Positions 18,301 through 27,165 of a DNA stretch of 64,000 nucleotides are shown piece after piece. Position numbers and translations under genes: made by a program. The stretch spans positions 62,001 to 126,000 of the forward strand of contig JAILOG010000019.1 in NCBI GenBank assembly GCA_024690965.1, read 5' to 3'. The notes below the pieces were generated by a model. The model saw nothing but the letters and a program-made list of their open reading frames with translations. It was not told the DNA's origin and made no database searches. This DNA comes from Clostridiales bacterium (GTDB taxonomy: Bacteria; Bacillota; Clostridia; Oscillospirales; Acutalibacteraceae). The stretch's first letter is position 1, and each line of letters starts with the position of its first letter.

Positions 18301-19319
18301 TGGCAAAAATAACTATTGAGAATGATTTTACTCCTATCGTTCATGATGATAAGAATATACTTGAAGTAAATAAGCTTAAAAAATACTTTCCAATAAAAGA
18401 CGGCTTGTTCCAAAGCACGGTTGGTTATGTTCGCGCGGTTGACGGTATTACTTTTAATATTGAGCGCGGCACTACTATGGGCTTGGTTGGAGAGTCGGGC
18501 TGCGGTAAAAGTACAGCCGGCAGAACGATTTTGAGACTGCTCGAGAAAACAGGCGGACAGGTACTTTTTAACGGAAAAGAAGTTCACGACCTTGATAAAA
18601 AGGAAATGAAAGAGTTGCGCACGAAAATGCAGATAATATTTCAGGATCCTTATTCAAGCCTTTCTCCGCGTTTGCCCATTCACGAAATTATCGGTGAGGC
18701 AGTGCGTGAGCACAACCTTGTACCTAAAAACGAATACAACGAATATATTGACACAATAATGCACAACTGCGGTTTGCAGCCGTACCACAAGGACAGATAT
18801 CCTCACGAATTTTCCGGCGGTCAGCGTCAGAGAATTTGTATAGCGAGAGCGCTGGCGCTTAATCCCCAGTTTGTTGTGTGCGACGAGCCTGTTTCTGCGC
18901 TTGACGTTTCAATTCAGGCACAGATAATTAATCTGCTTAAAGATTTACAGAGTAAATATCATCTTACATATCTGTTCATTTCTCACGATCTTTCTGTTGT
19001 TGAGCATATTTCAGATACTATCGGCGTTATGTATCTCGGTGATCTTGTTGAATTCGGAAAGAAAGAGGATATATTCGCAAATCCGCTGCATCCTTATACG
19101 CAGGCTTTGTTCAGCGCTATTCCGATACCCGACCCCACGGTAAAGATGAACCGTGTTATTTTGGAGGGAAATATTCCTTCTCCCGCAAATCCGCCTAAGG
19201 GATGTAAGTTCCACACACGTTGCAAATATTGCAAAAAGGGCGTTTGCGACGTTGAAAGACCGCATATGAAAGATATGGGTGACGGTCATACTGTTGTGTG
19301 CCACTTATACGACAAATAA
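18300..19319 (+). CDS. Oligopeptide ABC transporter ATP-binding protein, OppF type
   Basis: 339 residues, the partner ATPase of OppD. Walker [11 protein letters not shown]-loop FQDPYSSLSPR, signature FSGGQRQR, Walker B FVVCDEPVSALD and H-loop ISHDL are all intact, so the heterodimer should have two working sites. The C-terminal CKFHTRCKYCKKGVC cluster is typical of the family. It is translationally coupled to the OppD gene by a one-base overlap and is the last clear transporter gene in the operon. Confidence 0.95.
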   Translation: MAKITIENDFTPIVHDDKNILEVNKLKKYFPIKDGLFQSTVGYVRAVDGITFNIERGTTMGLVGESGCGKSTAGRTILRLLEKTGGQVLFNGKEVHDLDKKEMKELRTKMQIIFQDPYSSLSPRLPIHEIIGEAVREHNLVPKNEYNEYIDTIMHNCGLQPYHKDRYPHEFSGGQRQRICIARALALNPQFVVCDEPVSALDVSIQAQIINLLKDLQSKYHLTYLFISHDLSVVEHISDTIGVMYLGDLVEFGKKEDIFANPLHPYTQALFSAIPIPDPTVKMNRVILEGNIPSPANPPKGCKFHTRCKYCKKGVCDVERPHMKDMGDGHTVVCHLYDK

Positions 19320-19336
19320 AAGAATAAATATAAATT

Positions 19337-19371
19337 AAACGCACAAAATTTATTATAAGCTTTGTGCGTTT
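19337..19371 (+). terminator. Hairpin after the OppF gene
   Basis: AAACGCACAAA pairs with TTTGTGCGTTT, an 11-bp perfect stem, but the following sequence has few Ts. It may be a weak terminator or an RNA end-protecting hairpin. Confidence 0.5.
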
Positions 19372-19395
19372 AGTGCTATAATGAGGAATATGCCT

Positions 19396-19710
19396 ATGAG
19401 TAGAAAAAACAAGAAATATGATGACGACGACGGTCGCGTAATAGCGGATATGAATGTTGAGGGAATGCCCTGGAACAACGGATATGACCGTTGGTTCGGC
19501 GGAATATACAAAAAGAAATACAGGCGTGATATAGAAGACCAAATGCATCAGGATGCACCTGAGGACATAGAACAGCTAAATATTACAAAAAGAGAAACAC
19601 GTGTGCTTATGCTAAACGCTTTGGCGGCAGTTTTACTTATAGGGCTTGTGTTCGCGCTTGCGGCTTTTTTGTTCATACTGTTCTGCACCAAGGTTTGGTT
19701 TAAATACTAA
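19396..19710 (+). CDS. Small single-pass membrane protein
   Basis: 104 residues from the ATG at 19396, which has GAGGA eight bases ahead; two earlier ATGs at 19381 and 19390 lack a site. A charged N-terminal half (KYDDDDGR and an acidic/His stretch) is followed by KRETRVLML and one long hydrophobic helix near the C terminus. The layout is that of a cytoplasmic-tailed membrane protein. No family was recognised. It ends at a bidirectional terminator shared with the convergent biotin ligase gene. Confidence 0.6.
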   Translation: MSRKNKKYDDDDGRVIADMNVEGMPWNNGYDRWFGGIYKKKYRRDIEDQMHQDAPEDIEQLNITKRETRVLMLNALAAVLLIGLVFALAAFLFILFCTKVWFKY

Positions 19711-19713
19711 CAA

Positions 19714-19759
19714 AAAAACTGTTCTTCAAGTCAATTAACTGATTTGAAGAACAGTTTTT
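19714..19759. terminator. Bidirectional terminator
   Basis: AAAAACTGTTCTTCAA and TTGAAGAACAGTTTTT form a perfect 16-bp stem with A and T tails on either side, between convergent genes. Confidence 0.92.
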
Positions 19760-19765
19760 AATATT

Positions 19766-20512
19766 TCAGTATATTCCCTGCACCGTTACTTCTCCGGAAG
19801 AAACGGCGTAGCTTTTGCCGTTTAGCAGGCATATAAGCGAGCCTGTGTTGTCAATATCGGTGGCGATTGCCGTTATATTCCGGTCGTTCTTATTAAATGA
19901 TACCTGCCGGTTAAGCGATATACATTTATCTTTGTATTCGTCTAAGAAGAAAGTAGGACATTTTTTATATTCATCATATAAAATTTGTAAGTGATTTAAA
20001 ACCAAGCTCATTACATTAAATTTGTCAAAGGTTTTACCTGTAACGGAATACAAGCTGCAGGCTTTGTCTGCAATTGAAGGCGAAAATTCAACGTTATTAA
20101 GGTTTATCCCTATACCTGCAATAATATGGATTTTTCCGTTTGTTATCGTACTTTCACACAAAATGCCGCATAGCTTTTTGTTGTCGCTGACTATATCATT
20201 CGGCCATTTTATTTTGCAGTCGGGGATACCGAGTTCATTCAGCGCGTTGCAGACCGCCAAGCCGCACATAAGCGTGATAAGCGGAAGAAAAACAGATTTA
20301 ACATCGGGCTTCAGCAAAACGCTCATATAAAGCGCATCGGTATTGCCCGATTCCCAAACTCTGCCGAGCCTGCCTTTGCCGCTTGTTTGTGTATCTGCCG
20401 TAACAACTGTGCCTTCGGGATAAGATAAACAGTTTGTTTTAATGTAGTCATTTGTTGAGTTTACACATTCAAGGTGTATGTGAGTTTCACCCAAGTATCG
20501 GTTGTTTGACAT
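19766..20512 (-). CDS. birA: Biotin-[acetyl-CoA carboxylase] ligase
   Basis: Attaches biotin to the carrier domain of biotin-dependent carboxylases. 248 residues cover only the catalytic and C-terminal domains; the DNA-binding N-terminal domain of the bifunctional BirA repressor is missing, so this is a ligase without autorepression. SGKGRLGR (about 44-51) is the biotinyl-AMP loop and KWPND (about 102-106) the conserved catalytic segment. It lies one base after the ECF S-component gene, in a vitamin block with coaX. Confidence 0.93.
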   Translation of the reverse strand: MSNNRYLGETHIHLECVNSTNDYIKTNCLSYPEGTVVTADTQTSGKGRLGRVWESGNTDALYMSVLLKPDVKSVFLPLITLMCGLAVCNALNELGIPDCKIKWPNDIVSDNKKLCGILCESTITNGKIHIIAGIGINLNNVEFSPSIADKACSLYSVTGKTFDKFNVMSLVLNHLQILYDEYKKCPTFFLDEYKDKCISLNRQVSFNKNDRNITAIATDIDNTGSLICLLNGKSYAVSSGEVTVQGIY

Positions 20513-20513
20513 A

Positions 20514-21131
20514 TCAGTCTAATCCTTTTAAAAAGTGCTTTAAAGCTTTTATAATAGCGGTTCCGAGAATAAGCGCGGTAAGTGATTCTATAATAGCGTT
20601 TACACCCGCAAAAAGCACTAAAAGTGTAGAAAACGTGTTTATTACCGTTCCGCCCAAAATGTCGATAACTTCGGGGTTATTTACAAAATCATTTGCGAAA
20701 AGCAACCACAAAAAGCCCAAAAAGCCTATTGTATTGATTACAGCGGTGCTGACACACGATATCGCGGGAGCGATTATGGTCGTTTTGTCGCGTTTGCTGA
20801 GCCACTTATAAATCAATCCGGGCAAAAGACCGCAAAGTATACGCGGTACAACGCAGGTGATGAATGTAAAATATGGGTTTACTCCGAGCAAAACAACACC
20901 GAAAGCATCTAATCCAAAGCATGTTATAAAGCTTGATAAACCGAATATTCCGCCGAGTATCGCACCGGGTGCCGGACCCAGCAAAACTGATCCTATTGCC
21001 ACAGGCAATACAAGAAATGTGAGCTTGAGTGGACCTATGGGTATGTAGCCGACGCCTGTAAATGTCATAAGCATAATAAGTGCCGACAAAAGAGCCATTA
21101 TTGTAAGCTTTTGTGTTCGTGTCGATTTCAT
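20514..21131 (-). CDS. ECF transporter S component, PanT-like
   Basis: 205-residue membrane protein with about six helices, the substrate-binding subunit of an energy-coupling-factor transporter. YIPIGPLKLT, then GSVLLGPAPGAILGGIFGL and VPRILCGLLPG match the pattern of pantothenate-type S components. Placement beside pantothenate kinase and biotin ligase supports pantothenate (or less likely biotin) as substrate. The ATG at 21131 is chosen because AAGGAGA lies eight bases ahead, itself downstream of an earlier in-frame ATG. No T or A subunit lies in this unit, so it would use shared ones elsewhere. Confidence 0.75.
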   Translation of the reverse strand: MKSTRTQKLTIMALLSALIMLMTFTGVGYIPIGPLKLTFLVLPVAIGSVLLGPAPGAILGGIFGLSSFITCFGLDAFGVVLLGVNPYFTFITCVVPRILCGLLPGLIYKWLSKRDKTTIIAPAISCVSTAVINTIGFLGFLWLLFANDFVNNPEVIDILGGTVINTFSTLLVLFAGVNAIIESLTALILGTAIIKALKHFLKGLD

Positions 21132-21159
21132 AAGCTGTTCTCCTTCCATCTGCCGATGA

Positions 21160-21936
21160 TCAATATTTTGATTTATTATTTATATCGAATAATACTTTTA
21201 ACCCTTTTAAAATAAGCGTGTTGTCTATGACTATGTTTCTTTTACAGCTTGGTATGATGAGCGATGCAAGACCTCCCGTGGCAATCGTATCGCAGCTGTA
21301 TCCCAGTTCTTCTTCAATGCGCTCACACACGGCGTCTATCATTGCTGCCGTGCCTATTACCGAGCCCGAGCGCATACATTCATCGGTGTTTTTGCCTATT
21401 ACACGCGAGGGCTTTTTAAAGCCAACGGAAGGCAAAAGTGAAGTTTTTTGAGAAAGCGCCTCAAGAGATACCGAAACGCCAGGCATAATAATACCGCCGC
21501 AAATTTCACACTTATTATTTATTACACAAAATGTTGTTGCCGTTCCTAAACCTATAACTATCGCGGGACAGGAATAAAGATTTTTTACCGCCACACAGCT
21601 TACAGCAAGGTCTGAGCCGAGGGTTTCGGGGTTGTCTATCAATATATTTATATCCAAATGGGCTGCAGGGGTTATCTCAAAAGGCTCATTGCCGGTTATA
21701 AGCTCAACGGCTTTTCTTATTGTATACGAAAGCTGCGGAACAACACAACTCAGTACCGAATTACTTATATCCGAGCAATTGAAATTGTAAATATACAATA
21801 TCGCTTTAAACTCCAAGGCGTATTGGTCAAATGTTTTTGTTTTGTCGGTAGAAAGCCTTGCCTGCATCTCAAGCTTTTCACCGTTAAAAATACCAAGCTT
21901 AATATTTGTATTTCCTACGTCTATCGCTAGCAGCAA
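21160..21936 (-). CDS. coaX: Type III pantothenate kinase
   Basis: First step of coenzyme A synthesis: ATP-dependent phosphorylation of pantothenate. About 258 residues, an ASKHA-fold enzyme with the N-terminal phosphate loop LLAIDVGNTN and the second loop GLGTATTFCV. The usual family start MLLAID would correspond to TTG at 21936, preceded by AAAGGGTGG; a GTG three codons earlier is the alternative. First gene of the coaX-ECF S-birA unit, with a good promoter upstream. Confidence 0.93.
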   Translation of the reverse strand: MLLAIDVGNTNIKLGIFNGEKLEMQARLSTDKTKTFDQYALEFKAILYIYNFNCSDISNSVLSCVVPQLSYTIRKAVELITGNEPFEITPAAHLDINILIDNPETLGSDLAVSCVAVKNLYSCPAIVIGLGTATTFCVINNKCEICGGIIMPGVSVSLEALSQKTSLLPSVGFKKPSRVIGKNTDECMRSGSVIGTAAMIDAVCERIEEELGYSCDTIATGGLASLIIPSCKRNIVIDNTLILKGLKVLFDINNKSKY

Positions 21937-21979
21937 AGCGACCACCCTTTCAGTAACAATCTTTCGTAAAGCGCTAATT

Positions 21980-22008
21980 ATTTTAGCACCTTTATTCTGT
22001 TAATTCAA
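21980..22008 (-). promoter_or_regulatory. Promoter of the coaX unit
   Basis: On the minus strand TTGAAT (22008-22003), 17 bases, TAAAAT (21985-21980). It lies in the 249-base divergent gap between coaX and transketolase. Confidence 0.6.
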
Positions 22009-22185
22009 GGAAAAAATGCGATAATTATTATTATTCGGATTCATTGTTATATATTTTACAAAAACTGCAAATTGCTTTTAACAGTTTTATTTAAAATATA
22101 AGTTATTTTTCCATAAAAGAAAATTAAAGCAAATTTCATATGATATTATATTAGGCGAATTATTGTGAGATGCGGGAGGAGAACT

Positions 22186-23031
22186 ATGAACGAGTCTGAG
22201 AAAAAATTATTGCGGCAACTTGCCTGCAAGGTTAGATTGGGAATTATAGAAGGAGTATATAACGCGGGATCGGGGCATCCCGGCGGTTCACTTTCGGCGG
22301 CGGATATTTACACGTATCTTTACTTTAAAGAAATGAATATAGATCCGCAAAACCCACGCGACCCCGACCGTGACAGATTTGTGCTTTCAAAAGGTCACAC
22401 TTGCCCGGGACTTTATTCAGTTTTGGCGCTCAGAGGATATTTTGACAGCGGTGAGCTTAAGAAACTGAGAAAAGTGGGCGCCATGCTTCAGGGACATCCC
22501 GATATGAAAGGTACCCCCGGTGTAGATATGAGCAGCGGCTCTCTCGGTCAGGGAATATCGGCGGCATGCGGTATGGCAATGGCAGGTAAGATGGATAACA
22601 AAACTTACCGTGTTTATACTTTGCTCGGTGACGGAGAATGTGAGGAAGGTCAGGTTTGGGAGGCTTGTATGTTCGCGGCTCATCACAAGCTTGATAACCT
22701 TTGTGTTATAGTTGACTGCAACGGGCTTCAGATAGACGGACCTGTTGAAGAGGTAGGCGGAATTGAGCCTCTTGACAAAAAGTTAGAGGCTTTCGGTTTT
22801 GAGGTGTTTAAGATAGACGGACACTCTTTTGATGAAATAGACGAAGCTTTTGCAAAAGCCAGAGCAACAAAGGGAAAGCCCTCGGCAATTATTGCAAAAA
22901 CAACAAAGGGCAAAGGCGTGTCGTTTATGGAAAATCAGGTGGGCTGGCACGGTGCGGCCCCGAATGACGAGCAATACGCAACGGCAATTAAAGAGCTCAA
23001 CGAAATGTTAACGGGATTGGAGGCAGAGTGA
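22186..23031 (+). CDS. Transketolase, N-terminal subunit
   Basis: 281 residues. Binds thiamine pyrophosphate in a two-chain transketolase of the pentose phosphate pathway, a split form common in Clostridia and Archaea. SGHPGGSLS near the N terminus and the GDGECEEGQVWE...DCNGLQIDG region form the TPP/Mg site. The ATG at 22186 has GGGAGGAG upstream. One base separates it from the gene for the other chain. Confidence 0.95.
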   Translation: MNESEKKLLRQLACKVRLGIIEGVYNAGSGHPGGSLSAADIYTYLYFKEMNIDPQNPRDPDRDRFVLSKGHTCPGLYSVLALRGYFDSGELKKLRKVGAMLQGHPDMKGTPGVDMSSGSLGQGISAACGMAMAGKMDNKTYRVYTLLGDGECEEGQVWEACMFAAHHKLDNLCVIVDCNGLQIDGPVEEVGGIEPLDKKLEAFGFEVFKIDGHSFDEIDEAFAKARATKGKPSAIIAKTTKGKGVSFMENQVGWHGAAPNDEQYATAIKELNEMLTGLEAE

Positions 23032-23032
23032 T

Positions 23033-23980
23033 ATGGCAGAGATGATCAAAAAGGCAACACGCGAAAGCTTTGGTATGGCTGTAACAATGGCAGCAAGAGA
23101 GAATCCCGATATTGTTGTGCTTGACGCGGATCTGGCGGCGGCAACAAAAACAAGTATATTTAAAAAAGAGTTTCCCGACAGGTTTATTGACTGCGGTATA
23201 GCGGAAAGCAATATGGTAGGCGTTTCTGCGGGACTTGCCACGTGCGGAAAGATCCCGTTTTGCGCCACATTTGCAATGTTCGCGGCGGGACGCGCTTTTG
23301 AGCAGGTAAGAAACAGTGTGGCTTATCCGCACCTTAATGTAAAGATAGTGGGTTCGCACGCAGGAATTTCTGTCGGCGAGGACGGCGCTACTCACCAGTG
23401 CTGTGAAGATATCGGCTTAATGAGGACCGTTCCGAATATGGTTATAATCAATCCTGCCGACCACTATGAAATGATAGAGGCAGTAAAGGCTGCCGCAGAG
23501 GTAAAAGAGCCCGTTTATCTGAGATTGGGAAGATTAGCCGTAGAAAGCTTCAACGACCCCGACAACGGCTATAAATTTGAGCTCGGCAAGGGTATTACGC
23601 TTCACAAGGGCGACGACATTACCGTAATTGCTACTGGACTTTGCGTAAGTGAGGCGCTCAAGGCGGTAAATAATCTTGAAAAAGAAGGTATAAACGCTCG
23701 CCTTATAAATATTCATACAATTAAGCCCTTAGACCGAGATATAATTATAAAGGCCGCTAAAGAGACGGGCAGAATAATAACCGTTGAAGAACACAATGTT
23801 ATGGGCGGTCTGGGAGACGCGGTTTGCTCGGTGCTTGCCGAAGAATATCCTACTGCCGTAAGAAAGTTAGGTGTAGAGGACAGATTTGGATATTCCGGAC
23901 CTGCCAAAGAGCTTCTTGAGATCTTCGGCTTATGCCAAAGCAATATAGAAAAGGTTATAAAAGAAGAGCTTAGCAAATAA
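23033..23980 (+). CDS. Transketolase, C-terminal subunit
   Basis: 315 residues with the pyrimidine-binding and C-terminal domains of transketolase. DADLAAATKT, then CGIAESNMVGVSAGLA carries the conserved catalytic Glu of TPP activation, and FAMFAAGRAFEQVR follows. It pairs with the upstream chain to make one functional enzyme. A terminator follows. Confidence 0.95.
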   Translation: MAEMIKKATRESFGMAVTMAARENPDIVVLDADLAAATKTSIFKKEFPDRFIDCGIAESNMVGVSAGLATCGKIPFCATFAMFAAGRAFEQVRNSVAYPHLNVKIVGSHAGISVGEDGATHQCCEDIGLMRTVPNMVIINPADHYEMIEAVKAAAEVKEPVYLRLGRLAVESFNDPDNGYKFELGKGITLHKGDDITVIATGLCVSEALKAVNNLEKEGINARLINIHTIKPLDRDIIIKAAKETGRIITVEEHNVMGGLGDAVCSVLAEEYPTAVRKLGVEDRFGYSGPAKELLEIFGLCQSNIEKVIKEELSK

Positions 23981-23988
23981 ATAATAAT

Positions 23989-24015
23989 GAGGCTGTCATA
24001 TAATTTGACAGCCTC
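23989..24015 (+). terminator. Terminator after transketolase
   Basis: Perfect 10-bp stem GAGGCTGTCA/TGACAGCCTC followed by GTTGTCGTT. Confidence 0.75.
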
Positions 24016-24061
24016 GTTGTCGTTAAATATTTGAGAATTATTTTATTACGGAGTGAGTTTT

Positions 24062-24694
24062 ATGAAAAAAATAATATCTTTTGCAGCGGCGGTTATTATG
24101 CTTATATCGGCGTTTTGCGGCTGTGATAACACTGAGGAGATAAACAAAAGCGTTTTTGACGATGGCGGTATCAGCATAAAATTTGCAATAATGGTGCCTG
24201 ATGATTCAAACGTAGGAAAAGACGGCTTTTTGCTTGAAGAAAAAGAATATAAATTTGTATCGGGCACAAGTCTGCTTGAATGTACAAAGGCAATATGTGA
24301 AAAAGAGAATATTGAAATTGAAACAAATACAAGCGTATATGACGAAATATCCTATACATACGTTACGTCGATAGGCGGTCTTGCGGCAGGAGATATCACA
24401 GAGGCAGGCGCGTGGATGTATTCAATAAACGAGCAAAGCCCTACTCTTAGCTGCGATAACCTTGTTTTAAATGAGGGGGATATTGTAAACTGGTACTATT
24501 TTACAAGTTCGGTAGACGATATGGAGAATGAGGTAGTACCCGATAATGAAGTTGTACCCGATGTAATAACAACGGATAACGAGGTAGTGCCTGACGGACA
24601 GGTTTTGTCCGACGGTGAGATAGTTCCCGAAGGTGAGATAGTACCCGACGGCGAAACAGTTGAAGACGGCACCGAGTTTGAGCCTGTGGGATGA
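24062..24694 (+). CDS. DUF4430 lipoprotein in a cobalamin-type ECF operon
   Basis: 210-residue lipoprotein (signal core, then AFCGC with the acylated Cys at about 21). The body matches the DUF4430/transcobalamin-like C-terminal fold: GTSLLECTKAICEKENI, then the Gly-rich TSIGGLAAGD, GAWMYSINEQSP and EGDIVNWYY at the end. That fold binds cobalamin in animal carriers. The last 50 residues are an acidic tail of irregular five-to-seven-residue repeats (NEVVPD, EIVPEG, EIVPDG). The ATG at 24062 has CGGAG eight bases before. It overlaps the next gene (ATGA), which ties it to the transporter as a surface capture protein. Cobalamin as ligand is inferred. Confidence 0.75.
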   Translation: MKKIISFAAAVIMLISAFCGCDNTEEINKSVFDDGGISIKFAIMVPDDSNVGKDGFLLEEKEYKFVSGTSLLECTKAICEKENIEIETNTSVYDEISYTYVTSIGGLAAGDITEAGAWMYSINEQSPTLSCDNLVLNEGDIVNWYYFTSSVDDMENEVVPDNEVVPDVITTDNEVVPDGQVLSDGEIVPEGEIVPDGETVEDGTEFEPVG

Positions 24695-25506
24695 AAAAAG
24701 GAATATATAAATACAATTCCTGCACGGCACTGTTTGTATTTTTCGGTATAGCGTTGGTTTCGGCGATCAATGCAGAAGCGTTTATAAGCGTTATGTCTTT
24801 TGTTTCGGCAGCTTCTGTCATGCTTTTATATGAAGGGTTTAAAAAAAGCATAAAAAAGCTAGGCGCCTGTTTTGTGTTTATTGTGTCGTTCGCGGCGGTG
24901 AATCCGCTGATAAGCCATAACGGAAAAACCGTGCTTACCAAGATATTCGGTATGAAATATACACTTGAGGCTGTTATTTACGGTGTGTTTTTCGCGGTTA
25001 TGATGTCGGCTGTTATGCTGTGGATGAACAATATCAGCATTATTTTAACCCCTGACAGTATGATACAGGTGTTCGGCAGGTTCTTTTCAAAAACAGCTTT
25101 GGTGCTCTCTATAAGTTTGGGAGCATTGCCCATGTATGTTCATAACGCAAAGCAAATAAGCGATTCAACACGTTCTCTGGGACTTTATAACGAAAGATTC
25201 GGCGGATTTTTGAAAGTAAAGCGAATTTCCGGCGCGCTTATTTATTCTATGCCCGAGGCAATAATCGACAAATCCATAAATATGAATTGCCGCGGATTCG
25301 GGAACGGAAAATACAGATGCTTTGTGCGCAGGCGCGTAAAGGCAAAAGATGTTGCCGTTATGCTCATTTACTGCGCGTTTTTCGTGTTTGCTTTTGTCTA
25401 TAAGCCGGCGCCCACACATTATTATCCCTTATTTGGAATAGAGTATATCAATATACCCGCGCTTGCACTGAGTGGAATTATGTACTTTTTACCGCTGCTT
25501 GCGTAA
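24691..25506 (+). CDS. ECF transporter T component
   Basis: 271-residue EcfT/CbiQ-type membrane subunit with five or so helices. The C-terminal cytoplasmic coupling region is present: SLGALPMYVHNAKQISDSTRSLGL, then MPEAIIDKSINMNCRGFG, which carries the Ala-Arg-Gly-type motifs that contact the ATPases. It overlaps the lipoprotein gene by four bases and precedes the fused ATPase. Confidence 0.85.
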   Translation: MKKGIYKYNSCTALFVFFGIALVSAINAEAFISVMSFVSAASVMLLYEGFKKSIKKLGACFVFIVSFAAVNPLISHNGKTVLTKIFGMKYTLEAVIYGVFFAVMMSAVMLWMNNISIILTPDSMIQVFGRFFSKTALVLSISLGALPMYVHNAKQISDSTRSLGLYNERFGGFLKVKRISGALIYSMPEAIIDKSINMNCRGFGNGKYRCFVRRRVKAKDVAVMLIYCAFFVFAFVYKPAPTHYYPLFGIEYINIPALALSGIMYFLPLLA

Positions 25507-25530
25507 AAATTTGTAAAAGGAGGCAGGCTT

Positions 25531-27165
25531 GTGCTGGAGATAAAAAATTTGTGCTTTAATTATCAGGGTGAGGAAAAGCCTGCCCTGAAAAATATAGATT
25601 TGAAAATAGACGACGGCGGGTTTGTTGTAGTTTACGGAAAAAACGGCTGTTCAAAAACAACGCTTTTAAGGCATTTAAAGCCCGAGACTGCACCAAACGG
25701 TGTTAAAACAGGCGAGGTTTTTCTGAACGGAAAAAGTATTGATGAATATTCGGGCATAGAGTCTTCAAAAACTATCGCGTATGTACCCCAAAACACAAGC
25801 ACAGCCCTTGTTACACATACAGTGTATAAAGAATTGGCTTTTTCGCTTGAGTGCCTTGGTATGAGCGATAAGGAGATTTATTTGAGAATTGCAGAGTGTT
25901 GTGAATATTTCGGCATAGGCAGGCTTTTTGAGCGTTCGGTAAGCTCGCTTTCTGGCGGTGAGCAAAAGCTTGTGCTTATCGCGGCCGCCGTATGCTTAGA
26001 CCCCCGCGTTATCATACTTGACGAGCCGCTTTCTCAGCTTGACCCGATAAGCTGTAAAAAAATAGTAAATGTTTTACACAGACTTAATACCGAAAAGGGA
26101 GTAACGGTTATAATCAGCGAGCATAAGCTTGAAGATGTCTTTTCTGTATGCACCCGTATTATTGCAATGAATAACGGTGAAATCATTTGCGACGGTGAGC
26201 CTATGACAGTCGCAAATGACATATTCGAGAAAAACGGGATAACGGAAGGTCTGCCCTCATATATAAGGCTATACCATATGCTCGGTAAAAGAATTGATTG
26301 CCCTAAAAGTATTGCAGAGGCAAGGGAAAGTTTAAGAAAAATTGATTTAAAAGCTCCCGAAAGGCTGACAGAATATCAAAACAAGGATTCGGCGATAGTT
26401 TGCAAAGGCTTAAACTTTAAATATGGCAAAAATGATAAGTATGTAATAAACGATTTGTCATTTGAGTTACATCAAGGTGAAATAACAGCTCTTTTAGGCT
26501 CTAACGGAAGCGGAAAAACAACTTTGATAAAGATATTGGCAGGCTTGATAAAACCGGCTGATGGCAGTGTTAAATATTTCGGCAAAAGTATAAATAAGAT
26601 AAGAAGCAGCGAGTTTTACGGCAAAACTGTCGCTTATCTTCCGCAAAACCCCATATATGTTTTCGCACACGAAAAAGTGAGTGAAGATCTTGATGAAATA
26701 GCCGCCTGCCACAAAATAAGTAAAGAACAAAAAGATAAATTTATACAGTTATTCGATATTGCTCATCTTATAAATAAAAACCCGAGAGATTTAAGCGCAG
26801 GTGAGCTTCAGAAATGCGCGCTTTGCGCGGTAATGCTTACAAAGCCGAAAGTCTTATTGCTTGATGAACCGTGTAAGGCTCTTGATTCTAAAGAGAAAAA
26901 GAATATAAACAAAATGCTTTTAAGTCTTAGAAAACAGGGAATTTCCATTCTTATTGTTACCCACGACTGTGAGACTGCGGCAGATGTATGCGACACCTGC
27001 GCAATGCTGTTTAACGGTGAAATAGTGGGAATAGGAGACAAATACACATTTTTCAGTAATAATAAGTTTTATACTACGCCTGTAAGGCGGATGACCGACG
27101 GTATAACAGATAACTGCATAAGCGACATTGACATAAAAAGGGCGGGCGCTGCTTGTGAAAAATAA
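25531..27165 (+). CDS. ECF transporter ATPase, two-domain fusion (EcfA-EcfA')
   Basis: 544 residues with two ABC ATPase domains in one chain, from a GTG start with AAAGGAGG ahead. In domain 1 the Walker A motif reads GKNGCSKTT (about 36-44): the glycine before the lysine is replaced by Ser41. Its signature LSGGE (about 140-144), Walker B IILDE and the His of SEH are intact. Domain 2 has canonical GSNGSGKTT, but the signature is LSAGE; Walker B VLLLDE and THD follow. One composite site may therefore be weak. It powers the ECF transporter with the neighbouring T and S subunits. The S-subunit gene overlaps its 3' end by 11 bases. Confidence 0.9.
   Translation: MLEIKNLCFNYQGEEKPALKNIDLKIDDGGFVVVYGKNGCSKTTLLRHLKPETAPNGVKTGEVFLNGKSIDEYSGIESSKTIAYVPQNTSTALVTHTVYKELAFSLECLGMSDKEIYLRIAECCEYFGIGRLFERSVSSLSGGEQKLVLIAAAVCLDPRVIILDEPLSQLDPISCKKIVNVLHRLNTEKGVTVIISEHKLEDVFSVCTRIIAMNNGEIICDGEPMTVANDIFEKNGITEGLPSYIRLYHMLGKRIDCPKSIAEARESLRKIDLKAPERLTEYQNKDSAIVCKGLNFKYGKNDKYVINDLSFELHQGEITALLGSNGSGKTTLIKILAGLIKPADGSVKYFGKSINKIRSSEFYGKTVAYLPQNPIYVFAHEKVSEDLDEIAACHKISKEQKDKFIQLFDIAHLINKNPRDLSAGELQKCALCAVMLTKPKVLLLDEPCKALDSKEKKNINKMLLSLRKQGISILIVTHDCETAADVCDTCAMLFNGEIVGIGDKYTFFSNNKFYTTPVRRMTDGITDNCISDIDIKRAGAACEK

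Noticed and set aside
23981-24061. Cobalamin riboswitch before the ECF operon
   Set aside because: The 80-base gap holds only a terminator hairpin; there is no room for the riboswitch or its B12 box.
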